A stretch of 64,000 nt of DNA, from the NCBI GenBank assembly GCA_039640495.1, contig CP046864.1, positions 310,001 through 374,000 of the forward strand, written 5' to 3'. Each line of letters starts with the position of its first letter. Position 1 is the stretch's first letter. Made by a program: the position numbers and the translations under genes. The notes beneath the pieces are model-generated. The model saw only the letters and a program-made list of their open reading frames with translations, was not told where the DNA came from and made no database searches. This DNA comes from Rhodobacteraceae bacterium IMCC1335 (GTDB taxonomy: Bacteria > Pseudomonadota > Alphaproteobacteria > Rhodobacterales > Rhodobacteraceae). Of this stretch, positions 1 to 9,421 are shown piece after piece.

Positions 1-1265
1 TTGAGCAGGGGCTTGCGCAGGCGGCTGGCGAGGTAAATCTGCCATTAGAGGCTGATTATGTGATTGTGGGCGCGGGCTATACAGGGCTGTCTGCTGCCCT
101 AACGATTTCTCGGCAGGGGCATTCAGTGCTCGTGCTGGACAGTGGTGTGCCTGGCTTTGCGGCGTCAACGCGCAATGGTGGGATTTGCAGTGGTCAAATC
201 AGGCTGTCACATAGCGCATTGAGCGCAAAATGCGGAATTGATTATGCCGATGCGGTTTATGCCGAAGGTATCGAAGCCCGGCTTGATCTTGCCAAATTTT
301 GCGCCGAAGAACAAATTGAATGCGATCTGCAGATGACGGGTCGCTTTACCGGCGCGATGAGTCCAAAAGATTATGAAACTCAGTGCCGCGAAGCGGATAG
401 GCTGAACACAATAGATGGCCATAAGGCGTTTATGGTGCCAAAGTCTTACCAGCAGAGTGAAATTAAAACGGATCTGTTTTTTGGCGGCATGGTGCGCGAA
501 GAAATTGGCGGGTTTCATCCCGGTAAATTTTTTGCAGGCCTTTTGAAAACTACGCAAGCTGCGGGGGCGGTTATTCACGCACAAACCTGCGTTGAAGACA
601 TTATCGGCACGTCTTCAAGCAAGAAAACTGTGGTGACGAATAGGGGAAGCGTTTTAGCCGGAAAGGTGATTATTGCCACCAACGCTTATACGGGCACCAA
701 ATATCAGTTTGGTAAATTTCTGCGTCGCCGTCTTGTGCCTGCGCAAAGCTGTATTATCGTCACAGAAGCGCTGGGCACGGAAACGGTGAAAGACCTGATG
801 CCAAAATTGCGAATGTATGGAAACACGGCGAAATTATACAGTTATTTCAGGCCCACGCCTGCGCGCGATCGTATTCTTTTAGGGTCGCGTAGTTTTGATA
901 GGCACAGGCCCAGCGCACGGTCGGTGGCGTATCTGCACCAGAAGCTGGCGCAAATTTTTCCAGAGCTTTCAGGCTGTTCTATCGCGTATTGCTGGCTTGG
1001 AAATGTAGGGTTTACGCGCGCCCAAATACCCACGCTTTTTGAAAATGACGGTATTTTTTATGCGGCCGGCTATGCTGGATCTGGAACGGTTTGGGCGCGT
1101 TGGCTGGGGAAAAAAATTGCTGAAACCGCGATGGGTACGGGCAACCAACCCAGTGCATTTTGGGGCCCACCCCCGCCGCGGATCCCTTTTTATGATGGCA
1201 ATCCTTGGTTTTTACCCGCTGTGCATCGGTATTTTGGTTTCAAAGATTGGATCAAGCGCAGGTAA
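1..1265 (+). CDS. FAD-dependent oxidoreductase of the DAO family, 5' end outside the window
   Basis: The reading frame is open to the left edge, so the gene starts outside the window; a GTG at 60 lies inside the dinucleotide-binding motif and is not the start. The motif DYVIVGAGYTGLSAA, which follows an acidic leader, is the Rossmann beta-alpha-beta of the D-amino-acid oxidase (DAO) fold. A second FAD contact, STRNGGICSGQ, follows about 35 residues later. The C-terminal AAGYAGSGTVWARWLGKKIA matches the closing FAD-binding strand and helix. The layout is that of PuuB/OrdL-type amine oxidases, which oxidise glutamylputrescine, sarcosine-like or other secondary amines. The substrate cannot be read from the sequence. 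The gene ends about 110 bases before the convergent TetR gene. Confidence 0.8.
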   Translation, partial: EQGLAQAAGEVNLPLEADYVIVGAGYTGLSAALTISRQGHSVLVLDSGVPGFAASTRNGGICSGQIRLSHSALSAKCGIDYADAVYAEGIEARLDLAKFCAEEQIECDLQMTGRFTGAMSPKDYETQCREADRLNTIDGHKAFMVPKSYQQSEIKTDLFFGGMVREEIGGFHPGKFFAGLLKTTQAAGAVIHAQTCVEDIIGTSSSKKTVVTNRGSVLAGKVIIATNAYTGTKYQFGKFLRRRLVPAQSCIIVTEALGTETVKDLMPKLRMYGNTAKLYSYFRPTPARDRILLGSRSFDRHRPSARSVAYLHQKLAQIFPELSGCSIAYCWLGNVGFTRAQIPTLFENDGIFYAAGYAGSGTVWARWLGKKIAETAMGTGNQPSAFWGPPPPRIPFYDGNPWFLPAVHRYFGFKDWIKRR

Positions 1266-1377
1266 GTGTCCTGGGGATCGAGGCTGCGCCCCGGGGCAGA
1301 TTTTGTTTGCCATAATTGCAGTCATCTTCAGCTGACCAGATTGTGGAGGGGGCAATTGGCGATGTTTTGCGGTGGTT

Positions 1378-1971
1378 TCAGTTTTGGTCATCCTGTTCGG
1401 TTATTGGCAGGATATCCAGAATTGACAGGCCTTTCATATTGTCTTTCTTGAAACGCCCGGCCGTGACCAATTGCGCATAGCCATGTACAAGGCTCCATAT
1501 TGCAACTTGGCCCTTTCCCGCTTTGTCCTCTAGCGATCCGTGATGCCATCCAAGCTCAGCCGAACAATCTGCCAATATCACAAAACAGGCTCTGATCTGC
1601 TGTAGGAGGTCAGGATCGTCCTGCACCAAACGGTCCCGCGAGAACATCAAATCATAAAGCGCAGGATTGGCTTGCGCGAAGTCGACATAGCCCAAAAGCG
1701 CCTGATCTCGCCGCCGCTTGCGATCAGCGTTTGTATTGGCATCTGCCGTCATCATAACCGCGAGCTCTGCATATCCTGTTGTAACCATGGCCGTTAACAA
1801 TCCCGCCATATTGCCAAAATGGTTTTTGGGAGCCGCATGGCTGACGCCCACTTTTTCGGCGCATTTGCGCAGAGATAATCCGCTAAGACCGTCGCGTTCC
1901 AGCAGGTCACGGGCGGCCTTAAGAAAGGCTTCTTTGAGGTTGCCATGGTGATATTTGCGGGCAGCGTCCAT
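1378..1971 (-). CDS. TetR/AcrR family transcriptional regulator
   Basis: About 197 residues. The N-terminus (MDAARKYHHGNLKEAFLKAA) leads into a TetR-type helix-turn-helix containing LSLRKCAEKVGVSHAAPKNHFG. The rest is a helical ligand-binding domain too divergent to assign. The frame opens further upstream, to 2040, but the ATG at 1971 is chosen because AGGAAA precedes it at good spacing and the domain begins there. It is divergent from the alpha/beta hydrolase at 2074, and two palindromes of the TetR-operator kind lie between them. Autoregulation plus control of the hydrolase is therefore likely. The ligand is unknown. Confidence 0.85.
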   Translation of the reverse strand: MDAARKYHHGNLKEAFLKAARDLLERDGLSGLSLRKCAEKVGVSHAAPKNHFGNMAGLLTAMVTTGYAELAVMMTADANTNADRKRRRDQALLGYVDFAQANPALYDLMFSRDRLVQDDPDLLQQIRACFVILADCSAELGWHHGSLEDKAGKGQVAIWSLVHGYAQLVTAGRFKKDNMKGLSILDILPITEQDDQN

Positions 1972-1989
1972 TAGCTTTCCTGTGAATAT

Positions 1990-2004
1990 ATTTACAGTGT
2001 AAAT
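1990..2004. promoter_or_regulatory. Probable TetR operator 1
   Basis: ATTTACAGTGTAAAT is a perfect 7-bp inverted repeat around one base. It lies just upstream of the TetR start codon and shares the core ACAGTGT with the second palindrome. Assignment to this TetR regulator is inferred from position and symmetry. Confidence 0.65.
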
Positions 2005-2038
2005 TTTAAATTGACACTCTACAAGCCACCTATTACCC

Positions 2039-2057
2039 ATATTGACAGTGTCAATAT
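2039..2057. promoter_or_regulatory. Probable TetR operator 2
   Basis: ATATTGACAGTGTCAATAT is a perfect inverted repeat with 9-bp arms around a central G. It sits 17 bases before the hydrolase start at 2074. Its centre is 51 bp from the centre of the first palindrome, so both divergent promoters could be blocked by one regulator. Confidence 0.7.
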
Positions 2058-2073
2058 TTCCGGAGTGTAAGGG

Positions 2074-3095
2074 ATGAAAAAAATATTCATCTGGGTCTTG
2101 TCGGGGCTCACAGCCTTTACCGGCGTTGCGGCGTTTATATGGTTTGCAAATCCGTTTGATCTGAGAGACCGGGTGCTGGTCAGCCAGATTTTGAAAATGC
2201 GCGTGGCCCTCAAGCGTTTAGCAATTCCCAAAACCCCCAGCGATTAAGCGATGCTCTATAGCGATGTCGATATTATTCCCGAGGATAATATTCGGCTGAG
2301 CGCATGGGAAATACCAAGCCCGACCCCGTCGGATAAGACGGTGATCGTGAACCATCCATTGACAACCACGCGCTATGGTTCAGATGCCGGGCTTGACGGT
2401 GTTGCTGCGGAATTTCTGCCTATGGTGAAACATTTGTATGACGCCAATTACAACATCGTAATGTATGATCATCGCAGTCAAGGCGAAAGCGATGGCGGCC
2501 TCGGCTCAAAGGCGATTGGCAACGAAGCATTGGTTGGGGCAGGGGTCACCGAGTGGCAGGATGTTGCCGCCTCTCTGCGTTATGTGCTTGCGCATCCACA
2601 GTTTGGCGATGACGATATTTTCTTCCTCAGCCAATGTATGGGCGCCAATGCAACTTTTCTGGCTTGGAAAAAGAACCAGACTTGTTTTCGAACCCCCAAA
2701 TTAAAGGGTTAATCGCCAACCAGCCGACATTGTCTTACAATATGACTGATCGTTTTATTCGCGCCAAAACCGGATTGGATCTGGTTGACCGTGTGCTGGA
2801 GGCGCAGCAAGAAGAATATGGGTTTGGATTTGCCCAAGCGCTTGACTATGTTCCAAGTCTGACGGTGCCCGTGCTCTATGCGCAGGTGAAAAATGACGTT
2901 TATACATTCAACCAAAAGACCGGGCAGAACGATATTCAAGAAATCATGGATGCAACCCCAACGGAGCATAGCATTGTTTGGATCGGCCCCGATCAAGATA
3001 CGCCGTTTGGTACAGGCCAACGGTTTGATGGGTACCAGTATTTCAATACGCATCCAGATGCGTTGCTGGCATTTCTTTCTGAACAAACGCGCTAG
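2074..3095 (+). pseudogene. Membrane-anchored alpha/beta hydrolase, broken by a stop and a frameshift
   Basis: The frame starts at 2074 with an N-terminal anchor (MKKIFIWVLSGLTAFTG, then FIWF). It meets a TAA at 2245, resumes in the same frame at 2251 without a ribosome site, and continues with a hydrolase core. Near 2675, after LAWKK, the frame shifts; adding one A to the A5 run restores KEPDLFSNPQIKG and the rest of the protein to 3095. The repaired product is about 340 residues. Visible motifs are VNHP (oxyanion region), YDHRSQGESDGG and the nucleophile elbow LSQCMGAN. The elbow has Cys where most relatives have Ser, as in dienelactone hydrolase. The frameshift may be a sequencing undercall, but the extra stop argues for real decay. 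TetR control is likely. Confidence 0.7.
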
Positions 3096-3108
3096 CACCT
3101 TTAAGATC

Positions 3109-3131
3109 GGCCTCGCCGTTCGGGCGGGGCC
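3109..3131 (+). terminator. Hairpin after the hydrolase, possible terminator
   Basis: GGCCTCGCC pairs with GGCGGGGCC across a 5-base loop with one G-T pair. It lies 14 bases after the hydrolase stop. It lacks a clear T run, so termination is only probable. Confidence 0.4.
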
Positions 3132-3545
3132 GCCCAGAAGATTTGTGCTATGGCGTCTACGCGGCGGCTTTGAATATACCGGTATCATAGGCGCATTGGC
3201 CCGCTGCCCTGCGCTGGACTGTAAAGACCAGGCTGCTCCAAACCCATGCGTAAAAGTTCTTGCTCTGATCTGCACGGCGCATGTGGCGCAAATGCTCACT
3301 CAAGCAGCGCAGCGCTCTATACCGGCGTAAAAGCCTTGACACGGAGTTTACCCACATCTCATCCAACTTTGGCGGGTCGATTAGCGCAAGAGAGTTTTCC
3401 CTCCAAAGGCAATGGGGTGTGGAGATATTCATTTATACAGGCACAAGCGTGCTGGCGCGGAACGGCATATATGCCGGTTAAAGATGTATCAAAGCCTTCT
3501 ACCGCGCAGGCTGACCTGCCCGTATCTGACGGGATTATCCGCTAC
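3132..3545. other. Gene-poor gap between convergent genes
   Basis: No gene is recognised. One minus-strand frame (3157-3432) contains an arginine-rich stretch, RALRCLSEHLRHMRRAD, which might be a small conserved protein or a remnant. No start with a convincing ribosome site was found. Confidence 0.3.
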
Positions 3546-4109
3546 TCAGTTGACTGCTACACCATATTGCTGGGCTGTTTCAGTCACAAGCTCCCAGAGT
3601 GACAGGGCAAAACTGCGCGGAATGAGAAGGGAATATGCACTTGCTTCGCGCCAAAGCGTAACGCCAACATGGTGCAGAGCGGTTGAGGCCACCGCCCCCG
3701 TCGCAAAGGCGCTTTCGCGCAAGTCGATCGGCAGAAAATGGTTGAGCAATCTCGGGGCTTTATCGCCGCTCAAGCGCAGCCAAGTTCGTGAATGCGATAG
3801 GTCCAAAACCGTGCCCAATTGGCGATCTATGTCAGGCAAGTGCATATTTTCCCGCTCTGAGATCACCCACCACTTCAAAGGCTCGACGCGCAGCAAATGT
3901 TGCCCGCCGCTACGCAGCGATTGGCCAGGGCGCGCCACCGCGCTGCACCCGGCGGCTGTCGCGGCCAACTGTCCAACCCGATCCAGCCTATCGGGCCAAG
4001 CAGAGATTTGCACCAGTGAAAAGGGATGAACCTCTTGCAATCGGATCTGCGGCGTTGCCGATGCGGCCAATTGCGCGCGATGATTTAAGGCTGATAGGGG
4101 GCTAGTCAT
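3546..4109 (-). CDS. soxG: Sarcosine oxidase gamma subunit
   Basis: About 187 residues. It is the last gene of the soxBDAG order and overlaps the end of soxA (start ATG at 4109, soxA stop at 4102). Gamma subunits are poorly conserved. The assignment rests on order, size and the motif SRTWLRLSGDKAPRLLNHFLP with DLRESAFATGAVAST, a GcvT/YgfZ-like fold pattern seen in SoxG. The in-frame codons upstream of 4109 belong to soxA territory. The subunit belongs to the heterotetrameric enzyme that oxidises sarcosine to glycine with tetrahydrofolate, forming methylene-THF and hydrogen peroxide. Confidence 0.8.
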   Translation of the reverse strand: MTSPLSALNHRAQLAASATPQIRLQEVHPFSLVQISAWPDRLDRVGQLAATAAGCSAVARPGQSLRSGGQHLLRVEPLKWWVISERENMHLPDIDRQLGTVLDLSHSRTWLRLSGDKAPRLLNHFLPIDLRESAFATGAVASTALHHVGVTLWREASAYSLLIPRSFALSLWELVTETAQQYGVAVN

Positions 4110-7058
4110 GCATCCGTTCTCCCGTCGAGTCAAACATATGCGGTGATACAATTTCAACCGCTATATCATTTTTACGCAGCGGGTCGGTTGCCATAACCTG
4201 TTTATCGGCCCAAAGGCGATGCCCCCCCGAAATATAACCCAGCCCGATCCAATGCCCTAAAGCGGGGGAATGGGTTACGGCCGTTACCCATCCTTCGCCA
4301 AACCCCTTCTCATCGCCGGGGCTGATTAAAAGCGCGCCTGCATTGAAATTTTGCGACCGGTTTTTGGGAAAAATACCAACCAATTGGGGGCGGTTTTCGC
4401 GGGTTAACTCGGGGCGCTTGCGCAGCGCATCGCCGATGAATGCTTTCTTTCTTGAGGCCATTTTACCCAAACCGGCATCATCCAGCGTAACGCGGCCGTC
4501 AAGCTCCGCTCCGGTCACATGGCCTTTTTCGATGCGCAGCGTGCCAAGCGCTTCTAACCCGTAGAGGCATCCATCAGCAGCCTTCGCGGCACCGTCGATC
4601 AGATCCATCACGGCCTCGCCATATCCAGCCTCGACAAAAACCTCAAAAGCCAATTCGCCGGAAAAGCTGATCCGCGCGATCCAAGCCGAAATATCCCCTT
4701 TTAACAAAGCTTTAGTAACGCCCATGAAGGGCAGGTGCTCGGCCGAAATAACGGCTGCGTTGATCAGGCAATCGGCGATCACTTGCCGCGCTTTGGGGCC
4801 GGCAACAGACACCGCGGCCCATTGATCTGAAACAGAGGTCAGATGCACGCGCAATTCGGGCCAGCGCGTTTGCAACAACTCTTCCAGCCAGACCATGACT
4901 TTACCAGCATTCGTAGTGGTCGTGGTCATTAAATATTCATCTTCACCAAGCCGCCAGGTGGTGCCGTCATCCATCACCATCCCATCATCGCGCAGCATCA
5001 CCCCATAGCGGGCCTTGCCCACGGGCAGTTTGCCAAAGCCGTTCACGTAAACGCGGTTCAAAAACGCGCCACTATCCGGCCCTTGCACGGCAATTTTTCC
5101 AAGCGAGCTAACATCGCAGACCCCTACGGTTTCGCGCACGCGACCCGCCTCGCGGATATAGGCGGTTTCAATTGTTTCGCCCGCTTTGGGAAAGTACCAA
5201 GGCCGGTGCCAAAGGCCCGCATCGGTCATGATCGCACCGCGCTTGAGGTTCCAGTTATGCAGCGGCGTTCGGCGCAAAGCTTTAAAATGAGCGCCCACCT
5301 GCCGCCCTGCAAAAGCGCCGATCGCGACGGGGGTATAGGGGGGGCGAAACCGCGTTGTGCCAACCTCGGGTATGGTTTTTCCCAAAGCCTCGGCCATCAA
5401 AGCAAGCCCGATCACATTGCCCATTTTGCCTTGGTCCGTGGCCATGCCAAGCGTTGTATACCGCTTCATATGCTCGACAGAAACAAACCCCTCTTGATGC
5501 GCCAGCCGTAGATCAGAGCTGGTAACATCATGCTGAAAATCCACAAATGATTTTGCGTTCTGTGCCGGCAGGCGCACTTCATAAACAGGCTGAATGGGGT
5601 TTTCCCACCCGCCAGGTTTGGGCGGATGCGCGGGCTCTCCCAGCGCAGATTGCGCGGCAGCAACCCCCGAAGCCTCGCAGGCTGCGTTTTGCCAGATCCC
5701 GCAGGCCGCGCCGGCAGAGAACAGCGGCTCTGTTGTGGGTGTTGGTAAAAAACAGGCATTTTCAGAGTTCCAGCCCGGCGCCGCGCCGCGGTTGGAGGAC
5801 AGGTTTACCACGGGCGACCAGCCCCCCGATACCAAAAGCAAATCGCAATCTAACGTTTGCGCGGCGTGCCAGCCTGTTTTGCTCTGCTCAGCCAATTGCA
5901 CACCGGACAAGTTTTTCCAGCCAAAGGTTTGCAAGGGTGCATAGCCTTTATCGTGGCGCAACCCATCCGGCAAAGACGGTGCGCTGGTGGCACGTGCATC
6001 CACCAGGGTGACTTCAGCGCCAGCTTTAGATAGATCGCGCGCTGCGGGATACGCGCTGTCGTTATTGGTTGCGATCACGATCCGCTGCCCGGGTAAAATC
6101 CCGTAGCGGTTGAGATAGGCGCGGCCAGCATTGACCGATATCACGCCCGGACGATCATTGCCGCCAAAGGCGATGCTCCGTTCAATTGCCCCCGTGGCCA
6201 GGATCGTGGCCTGCGCCCGCACGGTCCAAATCCGTTGTCTGGGCTGATACGGGGCGGGGGGCCTTGATGATCATTCACCTTTTCAAGCAGGCCCGCCGTG
6301 CCGTGATCATAAAGGCCGAACGCTGTGGTCCGAGTCATTATGCGAATGCCGGCTTTTTGTACCGATTGGATCAACCAGTGGCGCCGCGCTTCGGATGTGT
6401 CATCTGCGCAGTTAAGCAAATCTCCGCCCAGTTCAAAATCTTGTTCCACCAAAAGCACGTCTTTGCCCGCCTTGGCGGCGGTCAGCGCTGCCATTAATCC
6501 TGTCGGGCCCGCACCAATAACCAATATATCACAAAACGCATGCGCGTGATCATACGTATCTGGATCGGCGGCGCGCGAGGCTGTTCCCATACCCGCGGCT
6601 TTGCGGATCAGCTTTTCATATTTCATCCAGATACCGGTGCCGCGCCCCCATTCAAAGGGCGGCAACCCCATGAAGGTTTTATAATAGAAGCCCGCAGCGA
6701 AAAATCGGCTGAACAGGCCCGAAACCGCGCCAAGATCATAGCGCACATTGGGCCATGCATTCTGGCCATAGGCTTCAAGCCCGGGATAAAGTTCTTGCAG
6801 CGTGGCTTTGACGTTGGGTTCTGCCCGATTGCCGCTGCCCAGCGTGACAATCGCGCCGGATTCTTCGACGCCCGCGGACATCACGCCGCGCGGACGGTGA
6901 TATTTAAAACTGCGCCCCAAAACGCGCTGCCCGTTTGCCATCAGCGCAGAGGCCAGCGTATCGCCCTGAAATCCGTGCAATTCCTGGCCATCCCAGGTAA
7001 ATTTCACCGGCTTAGAGCGATCAATCCGGCCGCCGGTTGCAAGACGGCACGCGCTCAT
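4102..7058 (-). CDS. soxA: Sarcosine oxidase alpha subunit, interrupted by one frameshift
   Basis: The gene lies in two overlapping frames: residues 1 to about 275 (7058 down to about 6236), then the remainder (about 6236 to 4102). Restoring one base in the G6 run near 6256 gives VNDHQGPPAPYQPRQR, joins the two frames and yields about 985 residues, the normal SoxA length. In order: an N-terminal ferredoxin-like segment (TWDGQELHGFQGDTLASAL), the Rossmann motif VIGAGPTGLMAA, a second nucleotide motif, ATILATGAIERS, and a C-terminal GcvT-like folate domain (WYFPKAGETIETAYIREAGR onward). It starts at an ATG overlapping the soxD stop. SoxA binds NAD and the folate acceptor in the complex. The break is probably a sequencing undercall. 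Confidence 0.92.
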
Positions 7059-7339
7059 TGATCGCTCTCCAGCGCCGCGGCCATGCCAGGATGGGCGGGC
7101 GTAACCGAGTGGATCTCATGCGTCATCGTATCCCGTTCAACCCGCAACCACATGCGGCAACCCTGCAGATGCTGCCAAGTTTCGGTTTGCACACCGCAGA
7201 GATTATCGCGCAGAAATACCGCGTCATGCCAGTCATTCATCGGGGCATCCAAGGCAGGATAGGCGATGGATCCATCGCCGCCATAGCTGAATTCGCTGTG
7301 ATCGCGGATGCCGCAAAAAGGGCAGGGAATTCGGATCAT
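7055..7339 (-). CDS. soxD: Sarcosine oxidase delta subunit
   Basis: 94 residues with the zinc-binding pattern of SoxD: MIRIPCPFCGIRDHSEFSYGG at the N-terminus and a later CGV...HLQGC segment carrying the other ligands. The small size and position between soxB and soxA are typical. The stop overlaps the soxA start by 4 bases, so translation is probably coupled. This small zinc protein is a structural part of the alpha-beta-gamma-delta complex. Confidence 0.93.
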   Translation of the reverse strand: MIRIPCPFCGIRDHSEFSYGGDGSIAYPALDAPMNDWHDAVFLRDNLCGVQTETWQHLQGCRMWLRVERDTMTHEIHSVTPAHPGMAAALESDQ

Positions 7340-7350
7340 GCGTTGCTTCC

Positions 7351-8622
7351 TTATCCGTGTAATTTGGGGTCTGATCCAGCCCCGCGTTCATCAATATGCA
7401 GCCCGCGTTCAAAGCGTTTTAGATCAAAATCGCGGATCATTTTATGGGGGCGGTCTTGGGCGATCAAATCGGCAAACCACCACCCTGAGGCTGGGGTTGC
7501 TTTGAACCCGCCATAATTCCAACCCGCGTTCAGATATAGGTTGTCGAGCGGCGTTTTGCAGATGAAATGTGTGCCATCCATCGACATATCGACCACGCCT
7601 GCCCATTGCCGCAGCAGTTTAACCCGCCCCAAACAGGGCAAGATCGACATCGCCGCTTCGGTCACATCCTGCACGATCGGTAGATTGCCGCGCTGTGCGT
7701 AGGATTTATACCAGTCAAGATCGCCCCCGAAGACCATTCCGCCCTTATCCGACTGCGAAATATAAAAATGCGCCCCGCCTATCCCGAACACCACAACTTG
7801 ATCTAAAAGCGGTTTTAGCGGCTCGCTTACAAAGGCCTGCAATTTATGGGTTTCGATCGGCAGCCCGCCCAACCCGGCCATTTGCCACAGGCGCGAGGTG
7901 CTTCCGGCCACCGCCAAAGCCACTTTGCCCGCGCGGATCGTGCCGCGCGTGGTTTCCAGCGCGGTGACGTTTACGCCCGCGCGGATCATCCCGGTTACCT
8001 CGCAATTTTGGATGATATCAACGCCCCGGCTATCCGCGCCGCGTGCATAGCCCCAGGCCACCGCGTCATGGCGCGCGGTTCCGGCGCGTTTATGCACCGC
8101 CGCCCCTAAGATCGGAAACCGCGCATTATCGGCATAATTTAGATGCGGAACGGCTTTCTTAAGCTTCTCTAACCCCCATAATTCTACATCCGGTGCCCCG
8201 GTTCTGCGCATAATATTGTAATTGCGTGCAACTTCATCAATTGCGCCCGGGCTGTGCAAAAGGGTGATATGCGATCGCTGCGAGAACATCACGTTGTAAT
8301 TCAATTCAAAACTCAGGTTTTCCCAAAGCTTCAACGAATCTTCATAGAATTCCCGATTTCCCGGCCGCGCGTAATTTGAGCGCACAATCGTTGTGTTCCG
8401 CCCGGCATTTCCGCCGCCGATCCATCCTTTTTCAAGAACCGCAATATTTTTAAGTTTGTGGTTTTCTGCCAGATAATAAGCCGTGGCAAGGCCGTGCAAC
8501 CCACCGCCGACAATCACAATATCATAGTGTTTTTTTAGATCCGGATCGCGCCATTGGCGGGCCCAGCCTTTTTGGCCCCTCATGCCTTCCTTAAAGACGG
8601 TCCATGCGGAAAAGCGGGTCAT
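7351..8622 (-). CDS. soxB: Sarcosine oxidase beta subunit
   Basis: About 423 residues. The start at 8622 (MTRFSAWTVFKEGMRG) matches the usual SoxB N-terminus. The frame opens 18 codons earlier at a TTG, but that would overlap the upstream gene. Motifs include the FAD-binding DIVIVGGGLHGLATAYYLAE, GNAGRNTTIVRSNY, and GTARHDAVAWGYARGAD, with the His region expected to hold covalent FMN. The C-terminal YLNAGWNYGGFKATPASG closes the DAO fold. This is the catalytic subunit that oxidises sarcosine (N-methylglycine). It follows the maleate-isomerase-like gene by 4 bases in the same operon. Confidence 0.95.
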   Translation of the reverse strand: MTRFSAWTVFKEGMRGQKGWARQWRDPDLKKHYDIVIVGGGLHGLATAYYLAENHKLKNIAVLEKGWIGGGNAGRNTTIVRSNYARPGNREFYEDSLKLWENLSFELNYNVMFSQRSHITLLHSPGAIDEVARNYNIMRRTGAPDVELWGLEKLKKAVPHLNYADNARFPILGAAVHKRAGTARHDAVAWGYARGADSRGVDIIQNCEVTGMIRAGVNVTALETTRGTIRAGKVALAVAGSTSRLWQMAGLGGLPIETHKLQAFVSEPLKPLLDQVVVFGIGGAHFYISQSDKGGMVFGGDLDWYKSYAQRGNLPIVQDVTEAAMSILPCLGRVKLLRQWAGVVDMSMDGTHFICKTPLDNLYLNAGWNYGGFKATPASGWWFADLIAQDRPHKMIRDFDLKRFERGLHIDERGAGSDPKLHG

Positions 8623-8626
8623 AGCA

Positions 8627-9421
8627 TCACGTTGTTTGGGCCAGATGGGATCCGGAATATTGAAATATTTGTCCAAAACCGGACAACTTGTCCATGATCC
8701 CCGCGCGCCGCAAACAAGACCAGAATTGCGCTTGGTTTGAGGTGATCACGGGTTTTCCAATCGCATCTTCTATTTCTTGTACAACTTCCAAGGCCCGGAT
8801 GCCGCCACAGCTGAGAAAAACAGCATCGGCATCAGGGCGGTCTAGCTCTTGCGCAAATTGCTTCCAATAGGCGGGTGTCACTTGGCCAAATTCGATTCCG
8901 GTGGTGAGGTTCAACCCCTGAATATCCAGAAGGTCAAAGCCTTTTTGCAACAAAAACTCGGCTTCTGAGGTGTTGATTTCATCCAGATAAGGAGTGCCCA
9001 CCACAATTTTCTGGGCGCCAATTTCGCGCAAGGCATCCACCACGCCTGTTACAATGCACATGGGCTGGGCCCAAGGCGCGCCCAGTTTAATCTGACGAAA
9101 AACATGTTCTTCACCGCACACGATTGAGCCGGAGGTGCAGCTATAGCTGATCACCTCTGGTTTTACATCGGGCTGAAGGCGCGCGGCGGCCTCGGCCATA
9201 TGATCAATATGGCGCGCGAGCGTTTCCGTGGTGGTGTAATCCTCGGTTTTCAGGCGGGTGATATGCACAGCCACGCCAGCGGGCACCATATCATAAAAAT
9301 CGGCCTCGGCAGCAAGATCGGTCGACATTAGAATAAAGCCCAGTTTTGCCCGAGGATGGCGCCCTTTATTCAGCTCAGGCTGCCGTTTTTGTGAACATAC
9401 GGTGTCGCCGGATCGAAACAT
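8627..9421 (-). CDS. Maleate isomerase / arylmalonate decarboxylase family protein
   Basis: 264 residues of the Asp/Glu racemase superfamily. Both active-site cysteines are visible: ISYSCTSGSIVCG near residue 90 and AVFLSCGGIRALE near residue 205, followed by KPVITSNQAQFW. That pattern is typical of maleate cis-trans isomerase, arylmalonate decarboxylase and EutA-like proteins. The start codon overlaps the stop of the creatinase-like gene (TAATG). In this operon it may act on a dicarboxylate or an amino-acid derivative formed with creatinase and sarcosine oxidase, but no reaction is proven. The first 25 residues are poorly conserved, so the real start may be internal. Confidence 0.75.
   Translation of the reverse strand: MFRSGDTVCSQKRQPELNKGRHPRAKLGFILMSTDLAAEADFYDMVPAGVAVHITRLKTEDYTTTETLARHIDHMAEAAARLQPDVKPEVISYSCTSGSIVCGEEHVFRQIKLGAPWAQPMCIVTGVVDALREIGAQKIVVGTPYLDEINTSEAEFLLQKGFDLLDIQGLNLTTGIEFGQVTPAYWKQFAQELDRPDADAVFLSCGGIRALEVVQEIEDAIGKPVITSNQAQFWSCLRRAGIMDKLSGFGQIFQYSGSHLAQTT

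Noticed and set aside
2709..3299. 196-residue minus-strand frame over the hydrolase end
   Set aside because: It is antisense to the hydrolase core, with no family features.
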